Positions 24,076 through 31,233 of a stretch of 31,359 nt of DNA are shown piece after piece. Each line of letters opens with the position of its first letter. The stretch's first letter is position 1. Position numbers and translations under genes: made by a program. The DNA is from 66-474 sp039923855. Lineage in GTDB: Bacteria; Pseudomonadota; Gammaproteobacteria; Xanthomonadales; Rhodanobacteraceae. The stretch is from the NCBI GenBank assembly GCA_039923855.1, contig JBDTBW010000060.1, forward strand, positions 1-31,359, read 5' to 3'. Under the pieces are notes generated by a model. That model had not been told where the DNA came from and searched no databases. It saw nothing but the letters and a program-made list of their open reading frames with translations.

Positions 24076-25491
24076 ATGAATGATGCGCATTCCCCCTCTA
24101 TTGCGCTCGCGGCAACCGTCACCGCCCAGATCGTTCCCGCCGGCACGTTGGATGTGCTATCGCGCAACGAGATCGCGCGGTTGCGCGACGCGACCGCCGC
24201 CGGTTTGCACACGCTGCTGCGCTCGTGTGCGCTCGCGGTGCTGACCTCCGGTGACATGCACGACGATGCGCGCTCGATGCTGGATCGCTACGCCGATTTC
24301 GACATCCAGGTGCTGCAACAGGATCGCGGCGTCAAGCTGAAACTCTCCAATGCGCCGGCGCAAGCGTTCGTCGATGGCCGCATCATTCGCGGCACCAACG
24401 AATTGTTGTTCGCGGTGGTGCGCGACATTATCTATGTGTCCACGCAAATGGATGCCGATCAGTTCGACCTCGCCGACTCGGCCGGCATTACCCACGCGGT
24501 GTTCGACATCCTGCGCAACGCGCGTGTGTTGCTGGCGCGCTCCAACCCGAACCTCGCCGTGTGTTGGGGCGGCCATTCGATCTCGCGCGAGGAATACGAT
24601 TACACCAAGGATGTCGGCTACCAGCTCGGCCTGCGCGGCATGGACATCTGTACCGGTTGCGGGCCGGGCGCGATGAAAGGCCCGATGAAAGGCGCGACCA
24701 TCGCGCACGCCAAGCAACGTCACTTCAAGAACCGCTACATCGGTTTGACCGAACCCGGCATCATCGCGGCGGAATCGCCCAATCCCATCGTCAACAATCT
24801 GGTGATCCTGCCGGACATCGAGAAACGGCTGGAAGCGTTCGTTCGAATCGGGCACGGTTTCATCGTGTTCCCCGGCGGCGTCGGCACCGCCGAGGAAATC
24901 CTGTATCTGCTCGGAATACTTCTGCATCCGGACAACGCCGAGCTGCCGTTCCCGCTGGTGTTCACCGGCCCCGCCATCGCCGCGCCATACTTCGAGCAGA
25001 TAGACAAGTTCCTCAAGCTGGTGCTGGGCGGTGACATTGCGCAGCGCTATCGGGTTATCGTCGACGATCCCGTCGAGGTCGCGCACGCGATGATGCGCGG
25101 TATTGAGCGCGTGCGGCAATATCGCGTCGCGCAGCACGACGCCTTTTTCTTCAATTGGGCGCTGCGGATCCCATACGATTTCCAGTTGCCGTTCAAGCCG
25201 ACCCACGAGGCGATGGCGGCGTTGAACCTGCACGAGGGACGTGATCCGCACCTGCTGGCTGCCGATCTCCGCCGGGGGTTTTCGGGCATCGTCGCCGGCA
25301 ACGTCAAGGAAGAAGGCCTGCTCCAGATCGACAAGAAAGGGCCGTTCGTGATCGATGGCGATCCAAAGATAATGCATGCGCTGGACGAGCTGTTGCGCGG
25401 CTTCGTCGCGCAGCATCGCATGAAACTCCCCGGCCGCGAATACGTGCCGTGCTACCGGATCGCGGGGGCGGATCAGCGCGCCAAGGCGTAA
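24076..25491 (+). CDS. ppnN: Nucleotide 5'-monophosphate nucleosidase PpnN (YgdH-type LOG family)
   Basis: Hydrolyses nucleoside 5'-monophosphates to base and ribose 5-phosphate; in E. coli it is activated by (p)ppGpp and helps balance purine pools. 471 aa from ATG 24076, close to the family norm. The N-terminal regulatory part (about 1-140) is followed by the Rossmann-like LOG domain with CWGGHSISREEYDYTKDVGY, TGCGPGAMKGPMKGA and the signature FIVFPGGVGTAEEIL. A C-terminal domain ends in MKLPGREYVPCYRI. AAGGAGA lies 11 bases before this ATG; a TTG at 24070 with better spacing is possible. Promoter sequences for tRNA-Asn begin 20 bases after the stop. Confidence 0.93.
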   Translation: MNDAHSPSIALAATVTAQIVPAGTLDVLSRNEIARLRDATAAGLHTLLRSCALAVLTSGDMHDDARSMLDRYADFDIQVLQQDRGVKLKLSNAPAQAFVDGRIIRGTNELLFAVVRDIIYVSTQMDADQFDLADSAGITHAVFDILRNARVLLARSNPNLAVCWGGHSISREEYDYTKDVGYQLGLRGMDICTGCGPGAMKGPMKGATIAHAKQRHFKNRYIGLTEPGIIAAESPNPIVNNLVILPDIEKRLEAFVRIGHGFIVFPGGVGTAEEILYLLGILLHPDNAELPFPLVFTGPAIAAPYFEQIDKFLKLVLGGDIAQRYRVIVDDPVEVAHAMMRGIERVRQYRVAQHDAFFFNWALRIPYDFQLPFKPTHEAMAALNLHEGRDPHLLAADLRRGFSGIVAGNVKEEGLLQIDKKGPFVIDGDPKIMHALDELLRGFVAQHRMKLPGREYVPCYRIAGADQRAKA

Positions 25492-25510
25492 TGCGTGGGG
25501 CGGTTCGATT

Positions 25511-25539
25511 TTGACAAGGCCGGTGATCGCCGCGATAAT
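25511..25539 (+). promoter_or_regulatory. Near-consensus sigma70 promoter of tRNA-Asn
   Basis: TTGACA (25511-25516), spacer 17, GATAAT (25534-25539). Transcription would start near 25546, about 80 bases upstream of the tRNA. The best match to sigma70 consensus in the window. Confidence 0.8.
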
Positions 25540-25625
25540 TTGCGGCTGCGTCGAATGCGAGAGCGAGGCAACGATGCCGAGCGGAGGGAGCGCCAGGGAT
25601 GGGTCGTCGATAAAGTTTCAAATGT

Positions 25626-25702
25626 GCCCGAATAGCTCAGCTGGTTAGAGCACTAGACTGTTAATCTGGGGGTCGTTGGTTCGAGTCCAACTTCGGGCGC
25701 CA
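25626..25702 (+). tRNA. tRNA-Asn (GTT)
   Basis: 77-nt cloverleaf with acceptor GCCCGAA/TTCGGGC (seven perfect pairs), discriminator G and encoded CCA. The D-arm contains AGCTCAGCTGGTTAGAGC, the anticodon loop CTGTTAA has anticodon GTT at 25660-25662, and the T-arm is GTTGG-TTCGAGT-CCAAC. It forms the boundary between core genome and the accessory region and is a plausible integration site. Confidence 0.98.
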
Positions 25703-25726
25703 CTTTCTAGGAGTTAACTGGATTAT

Positions 25727-25748
25727 AGGTCGCAATCAGGTCGCAGTC
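25727..25748. repeat. Tandem 11-bp repeat just 3' of tRNA-Asn
   Basis: AGGTCGCAATC followed at once by AGGTCGCAGTC (one mismatch), 25 bases past the tRNA. A minus-strand frame over it ends in CDLIATYNPVNS before a stop at about 25708. This could be the tail of a lost integrase or part of an attachment region; both are inference. Confidence 0.45.
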
Positions 25749-25780
25749 AGCGCCCCGTGCATCAGCCGCGACAAAAGAAT

Positions 25781-25829
25781 AAGGCCACCGCGGGGGTGGC
25801 CTTTCCGGTAGCTCTCCCGCTTGCGGGAG
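25781..25829 (+). terminator. Terminator-like double hairpin after tRNA-Asn
   Basis: AAGGCCACC/GGTGGCCTT with a 5-base loop (25781-25803) followed by CTCCCGC-TT-GCGGGAG (25814-25829). The first hairpin has the A/T-flanked GC stem of an intrinsic terminator but only a short T-run. It probably ends the tRNA transcript. From 25703 to 26139 no protein gene is visible: the stretch holds the tandem repeat, these hairpins, the tRNA-Gln relic and the upstream region of the next gene. Confidence 0.6.
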
Positions 25830-25911
25830 CATCGTTTACCGAACGATGGTGAGTAGGCTGCAAACCCTCAGTTGATTTGCAAGGAACCAAGGCTATATTC
25901 GACGTGCTGTT

Positions 25912-25986
25912 CATCCCTGTGCCAAGCGGTAAGGCACCTTACTCTGACTCAGGCATTCGGTGGCTCGAATCAATCCGGTGCTGCCA
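25912..25986 (+). pseudogene. Decayed tRNA-Gln (CTG)-like sequence
   Basis: A 75-nt stretch, the exact length of tRNA-Gln with CCA, lines up with bacterial tRNA-Gln. Intact parts: D-arm GCCAAGCGGTAAGGC, anticodon loop CTCTGAC with CTG at 25944-25946, the CATT region, T-loop CTCGAAT (normally TTCGAAT) and terminal GCCA. Damage: one mismatch in the anticodon stem (CCTTA/TCAGG), a mismatch and wobble in the T-stem (GGTGG/CAATC), and a 5' acceptor arm (CATCCCT) that does not pair with the 3' arm (CGGTGCT). It is therefore unlikely to be a functional tRNA; it may be a relic carried by a mobile element or an attachment site. Confidence 0.7.
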
Positions 25987-26098
25987 AATCCCGCAGAAAT
26001 ACATCAACAAATTCAGCGAGTTGTGAACGTTGTCGCGAATTTTCCCGACGGCTTTTCCACGGGTGTCCCTTGCTACGTGCTTGTCAATCTAGACCACG

Positions 26099-26131
26099 TT
26101 ACTTTCCAATAGAAAGAATTTACTTTACAAT
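26099..26131 (+). promoter_or_regulatory. 12-bp direct repeat before the HATPase/STAS gene (candidate operator)
   Basis: TTACTTTCCAAT (26099-26110) and TTACTTTACAAT (26120-26131) differ by one base and are spaced 21 bp start to start, two helical turns. The second copy includes TACAAT, which could serve as a -10, and ends eight bases before the ATG at 26140. The layout suggests a dimeric regulator binding at the promoter, perhaps the winged-helix protein encoded downstream. Confidence 0.5.
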
Positions 26132-26139
26132 GCTTGATT

Positions 26140-27186
26140 ATGTCCAAGAGTCATGCCACCGAGATAGATACCGCGCTTTTGGCGGCGGTCGAAGATCATC
26201 CACGCGATTTGACCCGCTTTGTCTCGGACAAGCTTGGTTTTAGCCGGCAAGCAGTGTCAGCCAGGATCCGGGTTTTAGTATCCCAGGGAGATATTAGGCG
26301 CTCCGGTAAAACCCGGCCAACCTACAGTCCCAGGGATAAAGGGACCATTTTTCGGATATACGATTTACAAGAGCCCCTAGAAGAACATCTGCTCTGGGCG
26401 CGTGACGTCGCCCCCAGTCTGCACGACATGACAAAAAACGTTCTCGACATTGCGGCCTATGGGTTCACCGAAATGGTCAACAATGCGATCGACCATTCAG
26501 ATGGGAAACAACTAATCATTTTTGTTTTTAGGCGGAGTGGGAAGCTTTACATCGTGATTCACGATGACGGGATTGGTATCTTTCGCAAGATCACTCACGC
26601 GTTAAAACTTCCCCATCGACGCCTTGCGCTCTTGGAACTCGCAAAAGGAAAACTGACTACTGACCCCGATCGCCATACCGGCGAGGGTGTTTTTTTTACA
26701 TCCCGTATTTTCGATCATTTTCACATCTCATCCGGAGATTTATTTTTCGGGCATACAATCGGCGCAACGCGCGACATTCTTTTGAGTGTGATGAACGACT
26801 CAACCGGCACGATGGTGTTTATGAGCATAGCTGAAAACTCGAAGCGAACATTCCAAGAAGTAATCAACGAATTTTCCAGCGGGCCAGATGACCACACATT
26901 TGCCAAAACTATGATCCCGATTAAGCTTGCGCAATTTAACGATGCTGGTTTGGTGTCCCGATCACAAGCCAAGCGAGTTATGGGGGGAGTTGACAAATTT
27001 GAGACTGTCGCACTCGATTTCTCCGGGATCGAAACGATAGGGCCAGCATTCGCGGATGAAATTTTTAGGGTGTTTGCGCTCAATAACCAGGGTGTGCAAA
27101 TCGTTCCGACGCACGCCAATGCGGAAGTGCAGCAAATGATTCGCCGAGCGGAAGTTGCTCGGGATCAAAGTCCAAAAAAAAGCTAA
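26140..27186 (+). CDS. Winged-helix - HATPase - STAS-like (DUF4325) regulatory protein
   Basis: 348-aa soluble protein with three parts. (1) Residues about 8-70: winged helix (FVSDKLGFSRQAVSARIRVL, then a wing with RRSGKTRPTYS). (2) About 90-235: GHKL/HATPase_c domain with N-box AYGFTEMVNNAIDHSDG (Glu111, Asn114/115), G1 box IHDDGIGIF and G2 box TGEGVFFTSRIFD, similar to RsbW/SpoIIAB anti-sigma kinases. (3) About 255-335: STAS-like DUF4325 with VALDFSGIETIGPAFADEIF. The place of the phosphorylated Ser in SpoIIAA-type STAS domains is here Pro/Ala. No ribosome-binding site precedes the ATG; a TTG two codons earlier is possible. More AT-rich than the core genes. Exact role unknown; a regulator or sensor of the neighbouring nuclease genes is inference. 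Confidence 0.85.
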   Translation: MSKSHATEIDTALLAAVEDHPRDLTRFVSDKLGFSRQAVSARIRVLVSQGDIRRSGKTRPTYSPRDKGTIFRIYDLQEPLEEHLLWARDVAPSLHDMTKNVLDIAAYGFTEMVNNAIDHSDGKQLIIFVFRRSGKLYIVIHDDGIGIFRKITHALKLPHRRLALLELAKGKLTTDPDRHTGEGVFFTSRIFDHFHISSGDLFFGHTIGATRDILLSVMNDSTGTMVFMSIAENSKRTFQEVINEFSSGPDDHTFAKTMIPIKLAQFNDAGLVSRSQAKRVMGGVDKFETVALDFSGIETIGPAFADEIFRVFALNNQGVQIVPTHANAEVQQMIRRAEVARDQSPKKS

Positions 27187-27394
27187 AGCGGATGCATCGC
27201 AGTGCCTGCGTCACGATCGCGCCAGGCTCGCCCCATTCGTCCAGCTCGCGCACCTCGTCGAACTCTGCAATGCCATTCATCCCCAGCCGGTCATGAGATC
27301 GGGAAACAGGTGCCGGCGTGTAGGGATCGCCCTACTGGTTCGCAGGCTGGCCGACAGCCGCGCCGAAGTCGGAACGGTCTTTCGCGCCCGCCGT
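27187..27394. other. Convergent gap with possible gene remnants
   Basis: On the minus strand two short frames meet here as TGA/ATG: one ends in RRHLFPDLMTGWG near 27282, the next starts MNGIAEFDEVRELDEWGE at 27280 and runs into the 3' end of the HATPase gene. Their composition looks coding-like, but neither is complete and I recognise no family. They may be leftovers of a deleted operon. Confidence 0.25.
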
Positions 27395-27886
27395 TCAATA
27401 ACGAAACGGGCGCCACCGAGTGCGGGCCCGCGCTTGCAGCTTGGCCAAGAGTCCAGGCAGCACGTCGTTGGCGTTACCGACCATTTGTTGTGCTACCAAA
27501 AAGGCGCTTTTTTGCTCTACCGGGTTGTCTGTGCTCAGTCCCGCCTCGGTGGCGACGCGATAAGCGTGAATCATGTGGTACGCGAAAGGTAGATCGCGTC
27601 CGATCGAAAGCCCCAGTAGCCCTATCCGTTTCAAGTTCGCGGCATAGACTGTCACGGGCCCGTCAGGAACTTTCCTCTTCGGCAGCCCCATGTTCGCTGC
27701 CAAGAGCGCGAGCAAGTTCTCATTCGCTTTCGCGGCGATCTCCATGCCGATCTTGAACGACTCGACTTCGCCGGCCAAAGAAGCGGCAAGGGCTTTTGCG
27801 TCCCGCGACCTGCGGTAATCCTCGCCAACAAATGCCGTTAGCCAAAACACAATGAGTGCAGTCGCTGCTGCGATCAGCGCCGCCAT
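27395..27886 (-). CDS. Hypothetical membrane-anchored protein (163 aa)
   Basis: Starts with one transmembrane helix (AALIAAATALIVFWLTAFV, residues 2-20), then a basic stretch (RRSRDAK), an amphipathic helix (LAASLAGEVESFKIGMEIAAKA) and a mostly helical soluble part ending in basic residues. The inside/outside orientation is unclear. No family recognised. ATG at 27886 has GGAG five bases upstream, a good ribosome-binding site, so it is probably expressed. It lies 48 bases downstream of the truncated SRAP gene, as the last gene of the minus-strand cluster. Confidence 0.6.
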   Translation of the reverse strand: MAALIAAATALIVFWLTAFVGEDYRRSRDAKALAASLAGEVESFKIGMEIAAKANENLLALLAANMGLPKRKVPDGPVTVYAANLKRIGLLGLSIGRDLPFAYHMIHAYRVATEAGLSTDNPVEQKSAFLVAQQMVGNANDVLPGLLAKLQARARTRWRPFRY

Positions 27887-27934
27887 TGTTCTCCACCACT
27901 GGCCGCAATTGGACTCACGTCTTATGCTTCCGAG

Positions 27935-28273
27935 TCATGCCGCCATCCGGTGCTGGTAGTATGGCCGGTCGCGATCGTCAAGGACGGCGTAAAGCACGGA
28001 CAGGTTGACCGGCTCCGGGTTTAGCCATGCGTCCAAGTTCTCCGGTTTGATCGGCACGATGCAGCGGTCATGCCCTGCCGCCGCGACTTCCTCGGGCGGT
28101 TCGTCGGTGGTCGCGGCGAATGAATACAAATCGGCACCCTCCGGCTCGGCGCTTTTGCTGCGTTTCCATAGGCAAGTCACCAGCATGTCGTGCTGCGGGT
28201 TTGGCTTGAACTGCAGCGCGATGTTTTCCTCTTGCTCGCCCGGTTTTAGATCGCGGTATTCGACATTTGTGCA
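27935..28273 (-). pseudogene. 5'-truncated SRAP (SOS response-associated peptidase) gene
   Basis: SRAP/HMCES-type proteins covalently bind abasic sites in single-stranded DNA through Cys2. Only the C-terminal third is present: from about 28267 the frame reads NVEYRDLKPGEQEENIALQF, then DMLVTCLWKRS, LYSFAATTDEPPEEVAAAG, HDRCIVPIKPENLDAWLNP and DRPYYQHRMAA, matching the long phage-type SRAP variant. The N-terminal domain with catalytic Cys2 is missing: upstream, 30 bases separate this from the GIY-YIG gene's stop, and no start codon precedes the homology. An ATG at 28186 could give an 83-aa fragment. The His of the active-site motif (GHDR) remains, but abasic-site crosslinking is not possible without Cys2. 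Confidence 0.75.
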
Positions 28274-28302
28274 CGCTTTAGCCCGCCCGCTCGATGGACA
28301 GG

Positions 28303-29157
28303 TTAGCTTCCTTCAAGGTCCTTGAGCGCTTTTCCATTTTGGTTGCGCCAGGCGGTGAGTCCGTTCGCTCCGCCGCCGTGAACCACGGCCGCCGCAGCAC
28401 TCGGGCTGGAAAACTCGGCATCCTTCGTGAACTGATAGACCCCGCTCTTTTCGACGAGCGTTCCATCTTGGATGAGTTTCTGCCTTAGTACCACTACATA
28501 TGGATGCCGCCCTTCTGCGGAAGGCCGGAGCGTAAGTACGGCAGTAGAGCCTTTGAAAACAACGAATCCAGCCTCCGTTCGTTTCCCGTGTGCCACCGCG
28601 TCCTTCATCTTGCAGATGAGGTGTTCCTGAGGTTGAGCAGCCTTGCTGGAGCCGGCGATTGGGGAAAGTAGATCCGAGCCGAGGACGGGCAAGACCTGCA
28701 CAATGCGCGAAAGGTACACCTCCATGTCTTCGCGATCAGATTCGGGCAGCCGAGAGTTGCTGACATTTGCATTTTCGATCTGGTATCTGCCCGCGACCTT
28801 GGCTTCGTGAAGGACGCGGTTCTCTAGATATCGGACGTGCGCTTTGGTGAGGTTCTCGTCTTTGCTGACAAAGACAACCACAGAGTTCCAGAAGTCGAGG
28901 GCCTTCGCCTTGTGCTGTTTGAGACGCTCTCTGATGACTTCGGCCTCACCAATGTAGGCCTGCTGTTCGCCTGTATCGGGATTTACGCCGAGGAGAAAAT
29001 AGATGCCCGAGCTTTCTAGCTCTTCGCGTGCCAGGAGCGCGTCCAACTCGGTGCGCGGAGCCGCGAGGGCCTTCCCGGTCCAGTTCGAAACCTCACCTAC
29101 ACGAAGCCGCTTGGCATCACCGTGGGGGAGAAAGAGCTTAATGGTTGCAGATGCCAT
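28303..29157 (-). CDS. GIY-YIG nuclease family protein with C-terminal DUF4357
   Basis: 284 aa. After an N-terminal module (about 1-45: LFLPHGDAKRLRVGEVSNWTG) comes the GIY-YIG nuclease core: SSGIYFLLG (51-53 GIY), QQAYIGEAE (68-70 YIG), ERLKQHK with the conserved Arg78, and RYLENRVLHEAK with the metal-binding Glu112. A linker (about 130-220) leads to DUF4357 at the C-terminus (SSPSAAAAVVHGGGANGLTAW). Such proteins are often found in restriction or defence contexts; the target is unknown. The ATG at 29157 has no ribosome-binding site, and TATATT lies about a dozen bases upstream, so the mRNA may be leaderless. Its start is 68 bases downstream of the SRA-HNH gene. Confidence 0.85.
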   Translation of the reverse strand: MASATIKLFLPHGDAKRLRVGEVSNWTGKALAAPRTELDALLAREELESSGIYFLLGVNPDTGEQQAYIGEAEVIRERLKQHKAKALDFWNSVVVFVSKDENLTKAHVRYLENRVLHEAKVAGRYQIENANVSNSRLPESDREDMEVYLSRIVQVLPVLGSDLLSPIAGSSKAAQPQEHLICKMKDAVAHGKRTEAGFVVFKGSTAVLTLRPSAEGRHPYVVVLRQKLIQDGTLVEKSGVYQFTKDAEFSSPSAAAAVVHGGGANGLTAWRNQNGKALKDLEGS

Positions 29158-29225
29158 GGTAGGAATATATATGCATGGACTCGCGCGAGGGAGCTAACGT
29201 TTGTGCTCGATGGAAGGGTGCGGCG

Positions 29226-29915
29226 TCATTGGATGTGATCGCTCTTGGCGATGTTGTGCCGCGCACAGAGCAACTGAACATTTGCCGCAGTAAGTGAAGT
29301 ACCGCCCTTCGCGAAAGGAAGGATGTGGTCAAAATGCAGCTCGTCAGTCGCGCCGCACATTGAGCACTTCCCTGCGTCCCGCTTCCACACTTCGAGCTTT
29401 ACCGGCGTTGGAATGATTCGGCGACGCTGAGCGTCCGGGTGCACCGGTTGCTCGAAGTCCTCTTCGCCCTCCACCGCGACTAGCTTGAACTCGCAAACCG
29501 TGCGGTATTGGTCTCGTTCGATCCGAGAGTCAACGAGATGAAAGACGCCGTTGTATGCCCAGATGCCCGGACGGATCTTCTCGTATACACGCACGCGCTC
29601 CGGCATGCGTTTGCCCGCCTTCGTACCTTGCGCGGCTGCGTGAAACTTTCCGTTTTGAGTCGGACGGCCAGTCGGGTACTCGAGTGGCTGGTCAACTACC
29701 TTCGGGTTGGAACAGGACGCCGTCTTCGGCATGTCGTGCCCCTCATACACTAGCGTCGTCCCGTCGCCCGATAGTCGGTCGCGATATGGGGCGTTTGGCC
29801 TAACGGACATGAGGATGACGGAGTGGTTGCCGCCGAGGCCGAAGTTCATACCTTGCTGAAGGCTCGCGCCCTCTCGCTGGCACATCTCGATGTATGAAAT
29901 GACGTTGTCGCTCAT
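29226..29915 (-). CDS. SRA (YDG)-HNH endonuclease, probable modification-dependent restriction enzyme
   Basis: 229 aa. The N-terminal SRA/YDG domain (about 20-145) shows GLGGNHSVILMS, YRDRLSGDGTTLVYEGHD, NGKFHAAA, VRVYEKIRPGIWAYNGVFHLVDS; in this family the domain flips out and reads modified cytosine. The C-terminal HNH domain (about 170-225) has KRDAGKCSMCGA, the catalytic LHFDHILPFAKGG and NVQLLCARHNIAKSD; Cys184, Cys187, Cys217 and His220 form a zinc site. Fusions of SRA and HNH are known type IV-like restriction enzymes that cut 5-methyl- or 5-hydroxymethylcytosine DNA. ATG at 29915 is preferred (weak GAAG upstream); a TTG at 29954 would overlap the DUF2726 gene. It starts 7 bases after that gene's stop, so the two are probably co-transcribed. 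No DNA methyltransferase is nearby. Confidence 0.88.
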   Translation of the reverse strand: MSDNVISYIEMCQREGASLQQGMNFGLGGNHSVILMSVRPNAPYRDRLSGDGTTLVYEGHDMPKTASCSNPKVVDQPLEYPTGRPTQNGKFHAAAQGTKAGKRMPERVRVYEKIRPGIWAYNGVFHLVDSRIERDQYRTVCEFKLVAVEGEEDFEQPVHPDAQRRRIIPTPVKLEVWKRDAGKCSMCGATDELHFDHILPFAKGGTSLTAANVQLLCARHNIAKSDHIQ

Positions 29916-29922
29916 ATGTGCT

Positions 29923-30576
29923 TCATAGCGCCTGGACAGTATGACTTTCGCCAAGTCGAGCGCTACCCCGGGTCTCGGTTACAGCAGGCGTGCTGATGAC
30001 CATCTGCAACTGAGTACGTATATCTGTGACCGAGTATGACCGCTGGGCAAGGACCTGCAACAGCGGCAGGTTGATTGCCTGACATACATTGACCACAAAG
30101 GCGTCGCGAGCTTGTGCGTGCTCAGAAGCGTGCGATTTGTCGTTGAGCTCGACGGCGCACAATACAGATAGATCACTGGCACGGCATAAAACGAAGTCGA
30201 AGTGTTTGGACGCAACGCGATTGAGAGCGCCTTGGCGCGCTGATGCACTGAGGCCCGGCTTTACTGCAGCGATATCCGCGACGCGAACCTTGCCGAAGAC
30301 CCGGTGTTCCGGACCCGCGGCTTGAACCATCACTCCGAGAAACGAACGCTCCGCTGCAGAGAACAGCGCATTCGCGCGCCGATATGGGAACCCGACAGAT
30401 GAGCCGCTACTACGAGCCTTGCCAGCGACGACAGTGGCCAACGCCACAACCACCAAAATGGCAATTATTAGAAACCACAACGTGCGATAACTCCCCTGAC
30501 ACATAACGAGGTCGTAGAAAAAGACCGTTGACGAATATTTTGGCATTTTCTGGGGCGCTTCGATCCCTCCCAGCAT
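29923..30576 (-). CDS. Membrane-anchored DUF2726 (PD-(D/E)XK nuclease-like) protein
   Basis: 217 aa with a transmembrane helix (TLWFLIIAILVVVALATVV, about 32-50) and a DUF2726 domain (about 66-195). The fold-typical residues are visible: ERSFL (Glu76), Asp127 in KHFDFVLC, Glu143 in CAVELNDKSH, and RDAFVVNVCQAINLPLLQV. This is the pattern of restriction-endonuclease-like domains, though the usual Lys is replaced by Asn145 (ELN). First gene of the nuclease cluster, 7 bases before the SRA-HNH gene. The start is uncertain: ATG at 30576 gives an odd 24-residue lead; ATG at 30504 would start just before the membrane helix. No good ribosome-binding site for either. Confidence 0.75.
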   Translation of the reverse strand: MLGGIEAPQKMPKYSSTVFFYDLVMCQGSYRTLWFLIIAILVVVALATVVAGKARSSGSSVGFPYRRANALFSAAERSFLGVMVQAAGPEHRVFGKVRVADIAAVKPGLSASARQGALNRVASKHFDFVLCRASDLSVLCAVELNDKSHASEHAQARDAFVVNVCQAINLPLLQVLAQRSYSVTDIRTQLQMVISTPAVTETRGSARLGESHTVQAL

Positions 30577-30689
30577 GCCGAACGTCGATTGTAGAGCCTC
30601 CTGTTAGATCGGCTTTTCTCCGCTTCAGTTTCCCCGGCCTGTGACAGCACCGGGGAGAAGGAAATTGGAATCGTCGCGGCTAATTCTGG

Positions 30690-31031
30690 TCAGCAGCCGG
30701 TCGGGTCCTGTTGGCAGCGTGCGATATTCTCGCGCAGTGCGTCATCGGCAGCTTGTGCAGCGTCTGCGGCTTGTTGCCGCGAAGCTTCTTCGGCGGCTTG
30801 CTGCGCGCTGGCCGCCGCCTGCTGTTCCTGCATGGCCGCGTCCGCGTCTTGGCGCATCTGTTCGTCTTGTGCGGCTCCCGCCGCGTAGGCATCCGTGCTC
30901 GGCGCGTAAGGCTGGACGTTTACGGAACCGTACGCGGGGACGCTGGCTTGGTACGGGTCGATGGTCTGCGCGACGGTGGAACCGCTGGCGAACGCCGCCA
31001 GCAGCGAAAAGGCTAGGATGGTGCGCTTCAT
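30690..31031 (-). CDS. Small secreted alanine/glutamine-rich protein
   Basis: 113 aa with a clear signal peptide (MKRTILAFSLLAAFASGSTVAQ, cleaved after about residue 21), a Pro/Tyr-rich mature N-terminus (YQASVPAYGSVNVQPYAP), a long Ala/Gln/Glu helix (about 55-100, likely coiled coil) and a C-terminal tail with two Cys (CQQDPTGC) that could form a disulphide. Start ATG at 31031 with AGGAG upstream. No family recognised. High-GC codon use resembles the core genome more than the island. Confidence 0.75.
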   Translation of the reverse strand: MKRTILAFSLLAAFASGSTVAQTIDPYQASVPAYGSVNVQPYAPSTDAYAAGAAQDEQMRQDADAAMQEQQAAASAQQAAEEASRQQAADAAQAADDALRENIARCQQDPTGC

Positions 31032-31233
31032 GGTCGATTCTCCTCTTAGTTCAGTTTCAGGCTTCACAGGACGCACCAGGATCGACGATCCCGGAGCGCC
31101 TAGGCTTTAGGGGGTTGGGTCAGGCGTCCACGGGCTCCGAAGTTTGGCTAAATGTCGCGTTGTCGGGCTTTACGCTGCCCGCCAGCCTTCCGGATAGTGA
31201 TGCAAGTTTGCTGCCGAGTCACATAAAAATCTA

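Noticed and set aside
25872..26243. 123-codon frame across the tRNA-Gln relic
   Set aside because: It runs through tRNA-like sequence and into the HATPase gene in another frame; no coding features.
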